From Trichoplax adhaerens (Eukaryota > Placozoa > Uniplacotomia > Trichoplacea > Trichoplacidae): a stretch of DNA of 64,000 bases. Where the stretch lies: NCBI RefSeq assembly GCF_000150275.1, contig NW_002060950.1, positions 2,716,106-2,780,105 of the forward strand, in the 5' to 3' direction. The translations under genes were made by a program, and so were the position numbers. Below the pieces are notes generated by a model, which was not told the DNA's origin, searched no databases, and saw only the letters and a program-made list of their open reading frames with translations. Shown piece after piece: positions 25,267 through 37,676 of the stretch (positions are counted from its first letter, which is position 1; the number at the start of each line of letters is the position of its first letter).

Positions 25267-26350
25267 TTACAGCATTAGTTGAATTCACTTCTTGAATTGA
25301 ATCCTACAGTACCTTATAAGTACTGTACGTTTGATGAACTGTCAAGGGACTACAGTCGGCTCAGTGTACAGTACAGTACTATGTATCATGTCTAATAGAC
25401 ACCACAGCATTTTTTTCTTTTAATTAAATAATAATAAAATACGCGATTTCGTAAGAATTTACTCATCCTTTAGAGGGCGTTGCCACGTTATGGCTTATGG
25501 CTGCTGTTAGTAGCCAAACTTACTTATTATATTAACGTAATAATAACAACCAACCCACACTTCGTACGCAACTGACGTTTTTCTACTATAGAATAGTACC
25601 TATTTTCGTCATCTCTAACGGACTTTATCCTACCGCTGTAAAACAAACTTTTATAGTATAACCTGATACAATAGTTTTTTGGTAATTCAACATTCTAATA
25701 GTTCATACTCTAATAGCACTAACAAATGACATTATTAATTGTAGTTACTGAAGATATGTACTTATCTCCATTGTACACACAATCATAGGATGCATAGTTC
25801 TTTACTATAATTACTTGTACTCACTTTCACCTGCTACTTTTGACTGGAGATATTCCATGTTAAACAAACCATAAAGCGATGGACTTCCAAGTCTTTTTGA
25901 CTGTTAATATTGGGGTAATGTAAAGGTTACGCAAATACGAACGTATTGAAATTTTAAACTTTTCATTTAAACTATAACAACAAAGAGACGCCCAACGAAT
26001 GAAGTGTAGTTCGTTCAGTCCTTCCGAATGGGCGGATTGCTCTTTGTAGACCACCTAAATTTCAACTGCAAAGGTCCTACATAGGCGACACTGTGTAGCA
26101 CCTTTTATACTTCAATTCCAATGAGTGCTGTTGCTCTAAATTGGATAAATAAACTATAAACAGTTATCTGTCATATACAATTTCATACTCGTACAATGTA
26201 CAAGTTTACCAATTTATTTCACTAATTGTAGTGATTCTGTGTATTTATTGCTAGTTTATGTAATCGTAAAAGATAATAAGTATTTTCTAACATAGATGAT
26301 TACTACATTTAGGCTAGTAATTTCATCGTAAAAGAGAGAAAAGCCTACTC
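25267..26350. other. Region upstream of nanos
   Basis: AT-rich, with a few more GTACAGTAC elements near 25310-25380 and no supported exon. The last few hundred bases should contain the nanos promoter and 5' UTR; no TATA box or other element could be assigned with confidence. Confidence 0.4.
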
Positions 26351-27619
26351 ATGCTTAAAACATTGCCAATCAATACCTTCAACAAAGACTCAACACTTCC
26401 TGATGACAGCGGTCATGACATAAAAATGAATGAAGATGATTTGCCAGGAACCCTGCATAGCGTCGAGATAGATAATCTAATTAATAATGCTAGACAAAGC
26501 AATCAGGCTGGATCATCGTCTTCTTCGTCATCACTGTCATCTTCGATGAACGATCCCTCATCTTTATTTAAGATCGAAGGTACAAAATCGAACGATGGGA
26601 CAACTAACAATAGCACTGGTAACCATCTAGGCAACAGCAAGGACAAAGCACTTTATGATGCTACTGCGAACCGTTATCGTGAATTTAAGCTATTTCATGA
26701 TTACTTTGGCTTAATTAATTTGATAGTGAAAAAGAAAGCGCACAACATCAATTCTGTTAATGGCCTTATTCAGCAGCAGGCGGCTTTATCCAATTTAGAT
26801 AGCAAATTGAACAGTCTGTGGGCGCCATCGGATACTTCATTTTCAGCCAACTCAAACAACAATCACGGTGGCAATAACAGTTACTTTACTGGTGATCTGT
26901 TTAATAACTTAAACGGATTAAATCGCAGTGATCCGCATCGATCTCGCTTTGATAGTTTGGAATCGGAAATGTCGTCTTTGGCATCAAGTAACAATGGAAC
27001 TCCAACTTTTAATAACGAGAATGAACCACAACACTTCTCCTTTGCTGAATCTAGATCGTTGCCGAAAATGAGCACGGGAAACAATGGAAATAGCATGCTA
27101 TTTCAAGCTTCACATAATGGTAACATGATTAGCAAGAGTGCTAGTCCTGCAAATAGTGGCCTGATCAGGAAAGAGGTGGGTGCTTCCAATGCCAATACTC
27201 CTACTGCTATACAAAGACGAAATGTTAAGCAACGTGTCAATCCAAGACAAGTGTGCGTCTTCTGTCGTAACAATGGCGAGCATGAAGATGTTTATACAAG
27301 CCATCAGTTAAAAGATGCTGACGGCAAGATTACATGTCCAATCCTAAAGGCTTATACTTGTCCAATTTGCGGTGCTACGGGCGAAAATTCTCACACTATT
27401 AAATATTGCCCATCGAATAAGGAAACTTCTTTGGGCAACGGAACAAATACTACTACAGCTGTTACAACTAGTAATGTTGCTACAAACTACGGCTATTCTA
27501 ATGGCGTCTCCAATGGCCAACATGAGCAGCAACAAAGCCCACTTTTCTCAGGTAATAACAGCGATATCAAAAAAATTGGAGGTAATCGTAGTAGGCAACA
27601 AAAATATGGCATTCATTAA
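26351..27619 (+). CDS. nanos: Nanos, translational repressor with CCHC zinc fingers
   Basis: A 422-residue intronless frame. Nanos proteins act with Pumilio and the CCR4-NOT complex to silence mRNAs in germ and stem cells. The C-terminal domain has both invariant zinc-binding sets. C302, C305, H318, C329 are spaced C-x2-C-x12-H-x10-C. C337, C340, H348, C353 are spaced C-x2-C-x7-H-x4-C. At residues 112-126, [15 protein letters not shown] resembles the NOT1-interacting motif of vertebrate Nanos (F..W.DYLGL..L). The remainder is Ser/Asn-rich and probably disordered, including a run of serines at about residues 56-66. The start at 26351 is the first ATG of the frame, preceded by AT-rich sequence. 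The frame is much longer than human NANOS1-3 (173-292 residues) because of the disordered linkers. The zinc fingers make the assignment secure. Confidence 0.95.
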   Translation: MLKTLPINTFNKDSTLPDDSGHDIKMNEDDLPGTLHSVEIDNLINNARQSNQAGSSSSSSSLSSSMNDPSSLFKIEGTKSNDGTTNNSTGNHLGNSKDKALYDATANRYREFKLFHDYFGLINLIVKKKAHNINSVNGLIQQQAALSNLDSKLNSLWAPSDTSFSANSNNNHGGNNSYFTGDLFNNLNGLNRSDPHRSRFDSLESEMSSLASSNNGTPTFNNENEPQHFSFAESRSLPKMSTGNNGNSMLFQASHNGNMISKSASPANSGLIRKEVGASNANTPTAIQRRNVKQRVNPRQVCVFCRNNGEHEDVYTSHQLKDADGKITCPILKAYTCPICGATGENSHTIKYCPSNKETSLGNGTNTTTAVTTSNVATNYGYSNGVSNGQHEQQQSPLFSGNNSDIKKIGGNRSRQQKYGIH

Positions 27620-30600
27620 GTCATGTGGCCAAAACTATTTCATCAAAAGTTACCGTTAAGCAAGTATCGCAGGTAGTTTAATAAGCGATATTCTTTCTGT
27701 AGATTACTTTAGTTGCGTATATAGCTAACGTTACTCAATTTTTTTAACAATGGATGTTATTTACCACTCAGTTTATAGTAGCTAAAATTAATATAAACCA
27801 TAATGATATGGGCACATTGTACAACGAATAGAGCAGTTATTATTATCTTATAACTTACTCACTGTAATTATTCTGCTTTGTAAATGTGCCAATCGTTATC
27901 ATATACTATATAGCATTATATGTTATAACAAAGACAAATGGAACTTTAGCTATAAGATTAACAAATGCAATTCTAACTTTATTTTTAAATTGTGATTAAT
28001 CACTTATCCATTTTACATACATATCCAAGATGATTACAATTACAAGTCATGATTTACCTTTTGCTCTATATTGTAATTACCATCGTTGAAATAATCGAAA
28101 ATGAATTATTTAAAAAAGTATTACGTAATTATCATTACTTACAGTTAAGTAGAACAGGTACATTTTACTTCGTCGCATATTTACGTATTGATACAAGATG
28201 TACCTGTGACTTTAAACTGATTTATAATATCAAATTGTACTCCGATAATTATTATTATTAATACGAACTGTATTCTTTATGAAAATAGCGTATTCGGAGG
28301 AAAAAAGCTTGCTTAACAATTTTGTTCAGTCACATTATTTAGTTATTAATTCTTCCATTCATTTTTGTCTACAATGCAGCAAACATTATTTATAAGAAGT
28401 ATCCTTATTTCTTATGTTATCCTATTATTAATAGTGTATCAAGACGATAGATAAACTATTTTAGTACAGTCATAAGAACGTGATTGTACTTGTAATTCCA
28501 ATTCCAATCGGTTGAAATGGCATACCGAGTTTGATTATTTTCTATAAAGAATTTTATAATCAGGTTTTATTTGATGGTATTATCACTTTAGGCATTATTG
28601 AAATAATATTGATAAAATTAAAAATTTTTTCTTTTTCTCAAACGTATGATTTTAGTAAGTCCTAAATTATACTAATGTAGAATGCACTTGTAGCTATAAT
28701 CATCTAAAGCAGGATGTTTTGATTTTCTTATTAGTTTATCGTAGCCAATATGGGTATGATTATTGTTGTCATAGCTTATATAAGTTATCGTACAGCTGAA
28801 ATCCAATTTTTTTTTGTTAGTTTGCTATTATTGAGCAAATTACATACAAGATATAATTAACTCATGCAGTGAAGAGATTAGATTGACATCTTACTGCACA
28901 AATTCGTTCCACTAGAATATGGTTATAGAATGCATTGCTGATGTATAACTGTGCATCCTCATATATGATTGTATTGTATCGCTTTTATTAAAATTGTTTA
29001 TCTAATGTATTGTTCCAAAACTAGCGTAGATATATATATGACTTTAATTATGATTATTGTCTGTTTAATTATGAAATTTTATTTAGCCAATTAAGTCTTT
29101 ATTAAATGTTATGCCAGTCAGATAACGTATAAAGCGCAAAAAATTCGCGTGAACCTTTTTCACTTGTCACTATACGTATTGTCATTTTTTTTTTTTAAAA
29201 TCACTAATCAAAATAATTTCAGTTATTTGATGTTTTCTGTGAAAATTTTACAATATTGATTATGGTTGTCTTTATTGAATAATGCCTTTCATAGCCTAAT
29301 TAGAGTAACATTTTGATCATCCTTATTATAATTCACTTTGCAAGTCAGTATTATGATACTGATTTGGCGATATTTCATGGTACTTGTTAGCAATTTTACA
29401 ATCTTATCGTTGATATATTCTTCAAATCTACAGTATATCTATCAAAATATAGGAATACTACAAATGACTCACAATTAATTATCATTGTTCATATTTACCC
29501 TCGATTAATGACATGATTATTATGCTGTACGTGTTGATTTTGAATCTTGACTTATCTTGATCAGATACCGTTGACGTAATGCTCCATTTTTTTAAATTAG
29601 ATGCGATTTAATAGCTGCTGCAACAGCAGTAATGTCATTGCAATCAGTGTTGTTCGCAACGTTTTATTATCACTATATAAATACGTATCTTGCAGTACAT
29701 TATTGTTATTGGCGATAATTGCGTTCGCAGTTAAATCCATGCTATCATTTCCCCTAACTTACACGTTAATATTAACTTTAAGATAATCTTTCTGATTGCA
29801 CAGTCTAAGATTGATTAATTATAATCGAAAATGGAGATGAAATGATTATTTGATTGATAAAATTTCTTTTCATTATTGTCCTATTGCTCTTTCTACTTTG
29901 TAAAACGATATATATGAATGTATTTCTGTATGCATCAATGAAATATAGTACGTTACAACATTACTGCTTAGGTGATCGTTTCGGAATGTGTTTGTCTGCA
30001 TGCTTGGATTTACACAACGATATTTTCAGCGTAGTTATTCATTTTCTGTCTTCTATAGCTCTTTAAACAATGTACGCAAATAATTCGAATTGGTATCAGT
30101 TTGCAAGCTTTACCTAATATAGGTTTGCTAACGTCACAACTACAGTAAGTGATTGTACACATTGTAAATGGTAACACTGGCTCATTAATTTCGATATTAG
30201 TTAATAGATGCAGTTGTACAGTACTGAAAGCGGCTTAGAGCCTTAAGTATGATTATCATTTGATTCTCATAAACGAGTTTACTAAGATCATTTACAGACG
30301 ATGGCAAAATTGATCGCTATCCGATTATAAATTCCAAGTTATTGAATAACTCGCGACTCTATGGTTTGCTAAATACTATAATAAATAATCCTTTACAATA
30401 CGTATTTATGCCCGTATATAGAATAGAAACTGACTTACGCGTTAAAATATTGCTTAAGTATACTAGTTATTATATATATAATTACTGGCGAATCATTCGT
30501 TCAAATAAGCGGGGGAGCATAATCTATACAAAACAATAAATTAAAAGAAAATTTATAGCTAGATTATCTTAATATAGACTCCTAAATAAGCATTAAATAA

Positions 30601-31440
30601 ATAAGCATTGCAGAGAACGGCTACTCCTTTGTCGAGCAAAATAGTCATCAGAGGGGAACACGGGACTCTAAGGCAATACTACGCGTATAATACATATAAA
30701 CAAGGATCTACTTTCTTTTCTAGTAAATGCTATCAGAGAGGAAGTTTTGCTGAGCTCAAAAGCAGTACTGTGTGTGGATAAAGTCGTGCCAGTTATCCAG
30801 CAAAATAGTCATATTGACGAGTGTGGCAATGAAGTAGTGACACTACAATATTCAGAGGGCCTGGTACTAATTATAAGATGTTATTTCCATTTAGGAGTTC
30901 CTGCTGGTATGTTTTGTTATGAGAGCTATTAATTTGAGCACAATTTAGCCACTGATGGTGATGTTGATCCTTTCTTCGCAATAATAGGCAACCTATCACA
31001 TATATAGGTCAGGTAAGTTTACGTTATACTTTAGTCTTCTGTTATTTCAGTCGTAGCAAATTACTAGTGCAATACATCCATAAAATGATAATATCGGTCA
31101 TTCTAAATAACAACTACAAGGATAACAAGCATCATCTGTCGAAATTTGGTATATATACTAGAATGTTAGGATACAGTAAATTAGCGTTAAAGGATGATAA
31201 AACTAGATTGAGTAATGTAGCCCCAATTCGTAGTAAAATGTGGTAGATGGTCACGTATAAAAATTTGACAGTCGAGGGGGCTTAGTGCAATATTACTAAA
31301 GAGTTGGTATTTTCAAGGGCTATAGTGTAGAATAAGCATCAACTTAGCTTCAATGTGTACAGTAATTAGGAGAAAATTGGCTCGGTCAGAGGCTCGCGAG
31401 TTATAATTGAACACTGTAGCTTAACGTCAAGAAGGCTACA
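27620..31440. other. Intergenic spacer downstream of nanos
   Basis: AT-rich. The nanos 3' UTR and polyadenylation site should lie in the first few hundred bases. Short open frames (28049-28261, 29601-30066, 30342-30539, 30747-30932) have low-complexity, AT-driven composition and no splice context worth calling. Between 30620 and 31330 there are weakly similar phrases (GAGCAAAATAGTCAT, AGCAGTACTG) that may be remnants of an old repeat. Confidence 0.4.
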
Positions 31441-31444
31441 GTAA

Positions 31445-31830
31445 GCACGTTTCAAGTCTTGCAGTTATATTCTATACGCGTACTGTATTGATTTTTACTA
31501 CATAATACATTAATGCATGGATTACTAGAGAAAGACCTTCTCCTAGTAGTAGTCTAGCATGTCTTCTTTTAGAAATCTATGGTTAATGTCTAAGTAAAGC
31601 AGACTTCAAGTCTTGTAATTATATTCTATACGCTTACGGTATTGATTTTTAATACATAATACGTTAATGCATGGATTACTAGAGAAAGACCTCCTCCTAG
31701 TAATAGTCTAGCATGCCTTCTTCTAGTAATCTATGGTTAATCTCTAAGTAAAGCAGGCTTCAAGTCTTGCAATTCTACACCGTCCATTCTTGATGATTAC
31801 GTTAATGCTACAATAAACACGTTTCAAGTC
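31445..31830 (+). repeat. Tandem duplication, unit about 155 bases
   Basis: Two full copies and a partial third of a unit that begins TTCAAGTCTTGCAGTTATATT and contains TTAATGCATGGATTACTAGA and TCTATGGTTAATGTCTAAGT. Copies start at about 31449, 31604 and 31760, and another TTTCAAGTCTTGCA occurs at 31811. The copies are roughly 90% alike by eye. There is no coding content. Confidence 0.75.
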
Positions 31831-32575
31831 TTGCACTTTTACTATCCGTAAGGGGAATGTCAACCATGGTTACCATCAGCACCTTTTAAATCTTGCAGTG
31901 TTGATTTTTACTACACAAGTAGGACTAGAGTCCTTCAATAGAGGAAAACACAACCTGAACCCGATCATATTGTTGATTTTCTAACCCAAAATGTGAGCAA
32001 TCGCTATGCAAACACCGTATCGCCATAGGAATTGCTGAATCCTGCCCGCCTTCCAACCGGGTTCAAGTCGGGTTTCCGGTTGACTTTTACTAAAACTTGA
32101 TCAAGTAGGACTGCCGCTCTTACAGCGTTATGAATCCTTATACTGTGATAGTGTCCTGTATGGCCAGTTTGCGTAGCGAACGCCCTAATATTAACATAAT
32201 ACGACTCGATAGCGTATACGGCCGTACGATTGACGGACAAGGAGTTAAGGACAGTAATATCACCGAGTTCATTGAACGTCATTTTCATCATCATTAGTTT
32301 GTTTTTTTGCCTTACTTCCGTAAAAATTGAGCTTTCAGTTTATTATACCAAGCATCCATAGGTGGATTACTATTTTCACATGCAGTTTACGATGCTATGT
32401 AGCTATTGAATTGAATGGGTGTTACTTTTTGAGAGACGCCGCAGCCGATGTGGCCATTATCTCTTCAATCGAATTATAGAATTATCGACTGTAATCCTGA
32501 AGATAAGTTAACATCAACTTTAATTCATAGACTAGTTTCTATTCTTATTATATCGGTATATCTACGGTATCAACC
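31831..32575. other. Spacer upstream of the SH3 gene, with a G+C-richer patch
   Basis: From 32000 to 32290 the base composition is richer in G+C, and the minus strand is open for 96 codons (M-T-F-N-E-L-G-D-I-T-V-L-N near the start). No domain is recognised and no splice partner was found. It could be a remnant of an old coding or mobile sequence. The last 250 bases should include the promoter and 5' UTR of the SH3 gene starting at 32576. Confidence 0.3.
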
Positions 32576-35500
32576 ATGGTCAGACGGCTAGTTCAAATTG
32601 AAGTATTGGACGTTGAAAAACGTCATCATCCATCCAAACATTATGTAAGTTAAAATTGGTCGATTACACTTGTCTTGTTGGTGCTTTGCACAGTAGACGA
32701 ATTCGTTTGTCAACTCCCTCCTTTCTGGCCCACGATCATTCTCAAATACGATAACCAAGTTTCTACTTCCACTTCTAAATTTCGACCAGATTTTTAGGAA
32801 GTCTTACCCAAAATAGAGCAGCATTTATCGTACTTATTTCCACGTATTAGATTAGAAAAATTGCCTGCACCCTTTCTATGTTCTCTTGCTTTTCTTATTT
32901 TTAGTAAACTTCATGATATAGTTGTTTGAACAACTGGATTATTCGTATTGGACGATTGCTGTAAATTCTTACTTTTAAGGTTACAAAATGCGTAGAATTT
33001 CGAATATGCAGTAGGCTTGTTGAGTGATTAAGCTACTTAATACCTGATATAAAAGAATCCAATCAAGAACGACTACAAATAATGCTGAAAGACATAATGC
33101 ACTACTGATGTAGCCAAGCTTGCATGGCTAAATAGACTCATTAAAATTTCAAATATCAACAACGAACTCTCATTTCAAACTAGTTGCTTACCCGATAAGG
33201 CTGATCTCAATCGTCTCATTTCGCGTCAATAGTTATAAAAGATTTAACTGTTATAGCGTTAATTGCAATTACTATCACGATACAAAGAATAACTTGATTA
33301 CAACATGTGAATCAGTTACCTGCCTCGTCCACATCATTAGATTTTAATCGACTTAACACCTAATAGAATGGATAGTTTTACAACTTACAAGTGTATCATC
33401 CAATCTGAAACTATTTTAGGTGTACGTGATGGAAGTATTTTGGTCGGATGATACGAAACACATAATCTACCGACGCTATTCACAATTTTTTGATTTACAG
33501 GTTAGTTTTAATTCATAAAATTCATTGTTTTTCTCCAATACTTTTAGGCAACGCATTATTAATAATTTGAACATAACATGCGTCTTAAAAGATATTTGAT
33601 ATTCTCATACGTGAACTTTACAGTAGTGTTTATTTCTGCGCCAATATATTCTATGCACAAACTTTGGGCTACACTCGATCATACTGTATACTGTTCTAGC
33701 TCTACAAAAAGTATCTGCAAAACTATTCATTTTTACGCAGCAAAGATAACTTAACCTTAAACTTAAGACAATTCTGCAAAATTGTAATTGCTTACGTATT
33801 TGTAGGTCCATTTACTTGATCATTTTCCCACGGAAGCTGGGAGTAAAAATCCATCTCAGAGAACTATTCCATATTTGCCAGGTACAGTATTTAGCATAAT
33901 TTTAGACTAACACATATTCTTATAATGTTTGATACCTAAAAATTAATGAATCGCGCGATCATTATCAGATTAACTCTAACGATTAAATACTATAGTATCA
34001 AATTTCATAAACTCTAATAGATTAATACTCGTCCTTGTAATTACATAACTAGGCAAAAAGCTGTTCGTTCGCAGTCATACCTACGAAACTGCTACTGGTC
34101 GAATTTATCCACTTCGACAGTATTGTAAGGTAACAAAAGTAATGTTAAGCTACTAAAACATTTCCCGACATTAATCTCAAGATGTATTATTAAGCTCATT
34201 TTATTTCTTTATCCACTATAACTTTATATGCAGGCACTAATTAAATTACCTGATAAAATTTCCTTATATGATCGCGTATTAAAATTTTTTGAGGTTAATG
34301 ACTCAGATCTCAACCCTACTGGAGCGTAAGCAGCGTTAATTTTTATTATTTAACAGCAAATATAAAGTATCGGACAATTTTAAAAGTATTATTCTTTAGG
34401 AATAGGAGTGTGTTCGAAATTAACTGATAAAATACTAGTAATTGGTTAATCCAACGTTCAAAAAATTATCTTAGACAACATGGAGATTACTTAATATTAG
34501 TATAATATCCAAGCTAACCTTATTGTATTGCATTACCATTAGCTCTAAGGATACCAAAGGCAAAAAAAAGGGTGATAAATTGAAAGCTGGAGGTATTATT
34601 CTTATTGTATACTATCATTTTGGCATAGAGGAATCAAACATCATATTAACCTCGATTTATTGGATATAAGATCCGGACACTGAAGTTGATCCCGAGCCCA
34701 TCAACATAGAATGTTACAGAGCAGTAGCTAGTTATAAGAAAGTTGAAAAAAATGAACTTAGTCTTGTCAAGGGAATTACAGTCGATGTTATTGAAAAACG
34801 AAAAAATGGCAAGAATTATCTGCAGTTAATACAAAATGTATTCTATGTGGTCATTTATGATAGAATTTTTAATCCTAGGATGGTGGTTTGTAACCGTTGA
34901 AGATGATCATGGTTGGGTACCAGCATCATATTTGGAAAAAATAAATGAAGCTCCAGATTATCAGGATGTAGAGCCCGAAGTTGAAAAAGGTAAAGTTATG
35001 TACAGGACACATATTATTGATCAAATTTCTTTTAACTTCTTTTATTTATTATCTTCTAGCTTCAAAAGAAATATATGTTACCACACAAGATGTAGAGCCG
35101 GGATATGCTGATGAAATTCCACTACCTAAAGGAACTGCAGTAGAAGTCCTGCAGAAATCAGAAACGGGATGGTGGCTAGTAAAGTAATTGTCTATAGTAT
35201 AGTCACTCTTATCAGATCTACTGACAAATGCCATTAGTCATATCGTTGAACTCAAATACGTATTAAAATGGATGAAATAGGGTTAATGGCAAAGTTGGTT
35301 GGGCTCCGAGGGCACGTTTAGAAAGGCCAGTCCAATACTCAAGTAAAGTACTCCTTCGGCGTGATCAAGTTGAAAAAAAAATATCAGAATACTACGCCAA
35401 GGAAAATATTGCTTTGCAACAAACTAATCCTGGTATAATTTTTCACCTTTGATAAGATCTTGACTTATTAATTCCAGCAGCTGATATGAATCAAATTTAT

Positions 35501-36962
35501 TATTTTTACTCTTATCGCATGGTTGGTAAAATTTTTATAGGAACAAGTGATGACCAAGATAGTGTTGATAAGGTACCGTAATCTAGATTTTTAAATAAAT
35601 GTCTATGAAATATTCTTAATAGAAGTAATAAAATAGTTATTTAGATGAACAAAACTAATGATTTAATATTATTCCACATTGCTATATTGACTATTTGTAT
35701 GGACCATCTAGAGCGATCATGGCGGCTCTTTTCGACAACGGGTTCAATCAATTTACATGACCGCTGATGAATTCGAATCAAATGACCCTAACTGTGTAAG
35801 CTTTAGTGTTGGTGCAACGGCTGAAGTTATTGAGAAATGCAAAGATTGGTGGTATGTTAAAATCAGTAATAGCGAAGGTTGGGCGCCGGCCTCATATATT
35901 GATAAAACGTATTTGAAGGCTTCTTCTCCTATTCCATCATCTCAAACTGCGAGAAAAGGGACACAAAATTCGTCTCCTGTAATAGATCAGCCGGAAAGAG
36001 ATAAGGAAACATCCTCACCGAGACCAACCATCAAAGCACGGATGCAAAATTTATTACCAGCATCAATAAATAAGTCAGAAGGTGATAAGAAAACATCATC
36101 ACCGAAAATGACTGCAAAAGCTCAAGCAAAGAATGCTTCATCAACTATAAATCAGTCAAATAATGACAAGAAATTACCACCACCTAAACCAGCTAGATCT
36201 GGAATTGTCAAATCAGGACGAAAAAATAGTGATGTTGAAGATGCCAATGGCAAGAACCCAAACGATGATACAAAGCATGGTGGATCAAATACTGAGATCG
36301 CAAAGCCTCAAATACAACTCCGACCGGTCCCACATCCAAAGAAAAAGGATTCTACTTCGCCCGCTGCATCTCCGAAACTAGCCTCTAGAAAATCTAATCC
36401 GAGTGGAAAGCATAAGCAGAGTAATTCGCAAAGCGGTGAAAACCCTGTATCTATAATTCAAGAGATGCGCTCCAAACTTAAAACAACTCAAAGAGCCGCA
36501 CCAGTTGCTTATGGAAAATCATCTATTGACAGTACAGCTACTGTAAATAAACCAGAGATAACAAAGCAAAGACAAGTTCCTCTAAGACCAAAGCCAATAA
36601 CTCACAAATCCAAGGAAAATGGAAACTCGGTAAATAACAATGAGGCAAAGCAAATCGCCAGCAGTAATCCAGGTAATTTACAAGATGTTAAAGCAACTGA
36701 GGCTTCCTCAGTTTCTAATCACCTAGCACGCCCTGCAGTCAAAAAGGAGTCATATCGTGTGCTGTACGAATTTAGTAAAACTTTCAATGGAACAATCGAT
36801 GTTAAAGAAAGCGAACTTGTAAATGTTATTGAAAAAAATGAAGATGGCTGGTGGTTAGTTAGGCGTGGTTCAGATGAGGGTTTCGTTCCTGGAAACTATC
36901 TAGAAGCGGTGCCAGCAAATTTTAAGCCGCCTCGTCCACCGAAACCGAAACCCAGAAACTAA
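32576..36962 (+). CDS. SH3PXD2: PX and four-SH3 adaptor of the Tks/SH3PXD2 family
   Basis: Twelve exons join in phase to about 750 residues: 32576-32644, 33420-33500, 33806-33881, 34053-34129, 34234-34325, 34543-34592, 34671-34808, 34879-34989, 35060-35183, 35281-35432, 35541-35572, 35712-36962. Tks4/5 proteins are podosome and invadopodium scaffolds and relatives of p47phox. The N-terminus (V-E-K-R-H-H-P-S-K-H-Y) and R41-R42-Y-S-Q-F make a PX domain with the phosphoinositide-binding Arg. SH3-1 is at about 160-215 (G-W-W-F-V, G-W-V-P-A-S-Y-L-E), SH3-2 about 234-288, SH3-3 about 345-400 (W-W-Y-V, G-W-A-P-A-S-Y-I) and SH3-4 about 681-735, followed by a Pro-rich tail. A Lys/Ser/Pro-rich linker joins SH3-3 and SH3-4. 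The intron after 34808 has a GC donor. Four SH3 domains equal Tks4 and are one fewer than Tks5. It converges on POLN. Confidence 0.88.
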
Positions 36963-37676
36963 ACTAACAACAAAACTTGAATTTTTACCACTTATTTTGG
37001 TATTCTTGCTGTAATTCATGCTACCGATCTCATTTACACTAACTAGGAATATTCTTCATATCTATTGTTCATTGTTCACCAAAATTAAACCTAATATTCA
37101 ATAATTACAGTTACTATTGAGAAATTTTACGAAATTTGGCGATAGCAATTTGATTGACTTCAAATTCTATTAGAATGTACTAAATATTTATGTTACCGTA
37201 GTTACTGTATTTATTTACTATTATCCGAACAGGATTTTTTCTGAGGAAAATCAGTTTATTGATTTCATACAGGCAAACCAATGATATTGGATCTTGTTTA
37301 CTACAATAGGTTTAGTTAACTTATATAATAATCAACATACGTATATAGTGGGTATATGAAACTATTAGATACACATATACACATATATGTAAATTTTGAA
37401 ACATGTAGAAATTGCAAGTTTACACATTACTCTAATTCATTTTGAAATATATTTCTAATTATATAGTAATTAATATTATTAGAGGAACGGATTTTGCACT
37501 GCTTACATTTGATTGTAATAAACGAGATGTTAATTTAATTTATTATGAATGAGTTTAGTTCCAGCCACTTACTTTGAGAAATGTAGAAAAAGCATAACTT
37601 TGCTGAATGCGAATACAATATACGTTCGTATTAGGGCACACTTAAAATCATTATTAACCGAAATAGTCAATTACAC
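36963..37676. other. Convergent spacer (SH3 gene / POLN 3' ends)
   Basis: AT-rich spacer between two converging stops. It should hold both 3' UTRs. No supported exon; the open frame at 37549-37761 overlaps the last POLN exon on the other strand and is a shadow. Confidence 0.6.

Noticed and set aside
32004-32294. 96-codon minus-strand frame as a gene
   Set aside because: No recognisable domain, splice sites or conserved start. Kept only as a remark on a G+C-richer patch.
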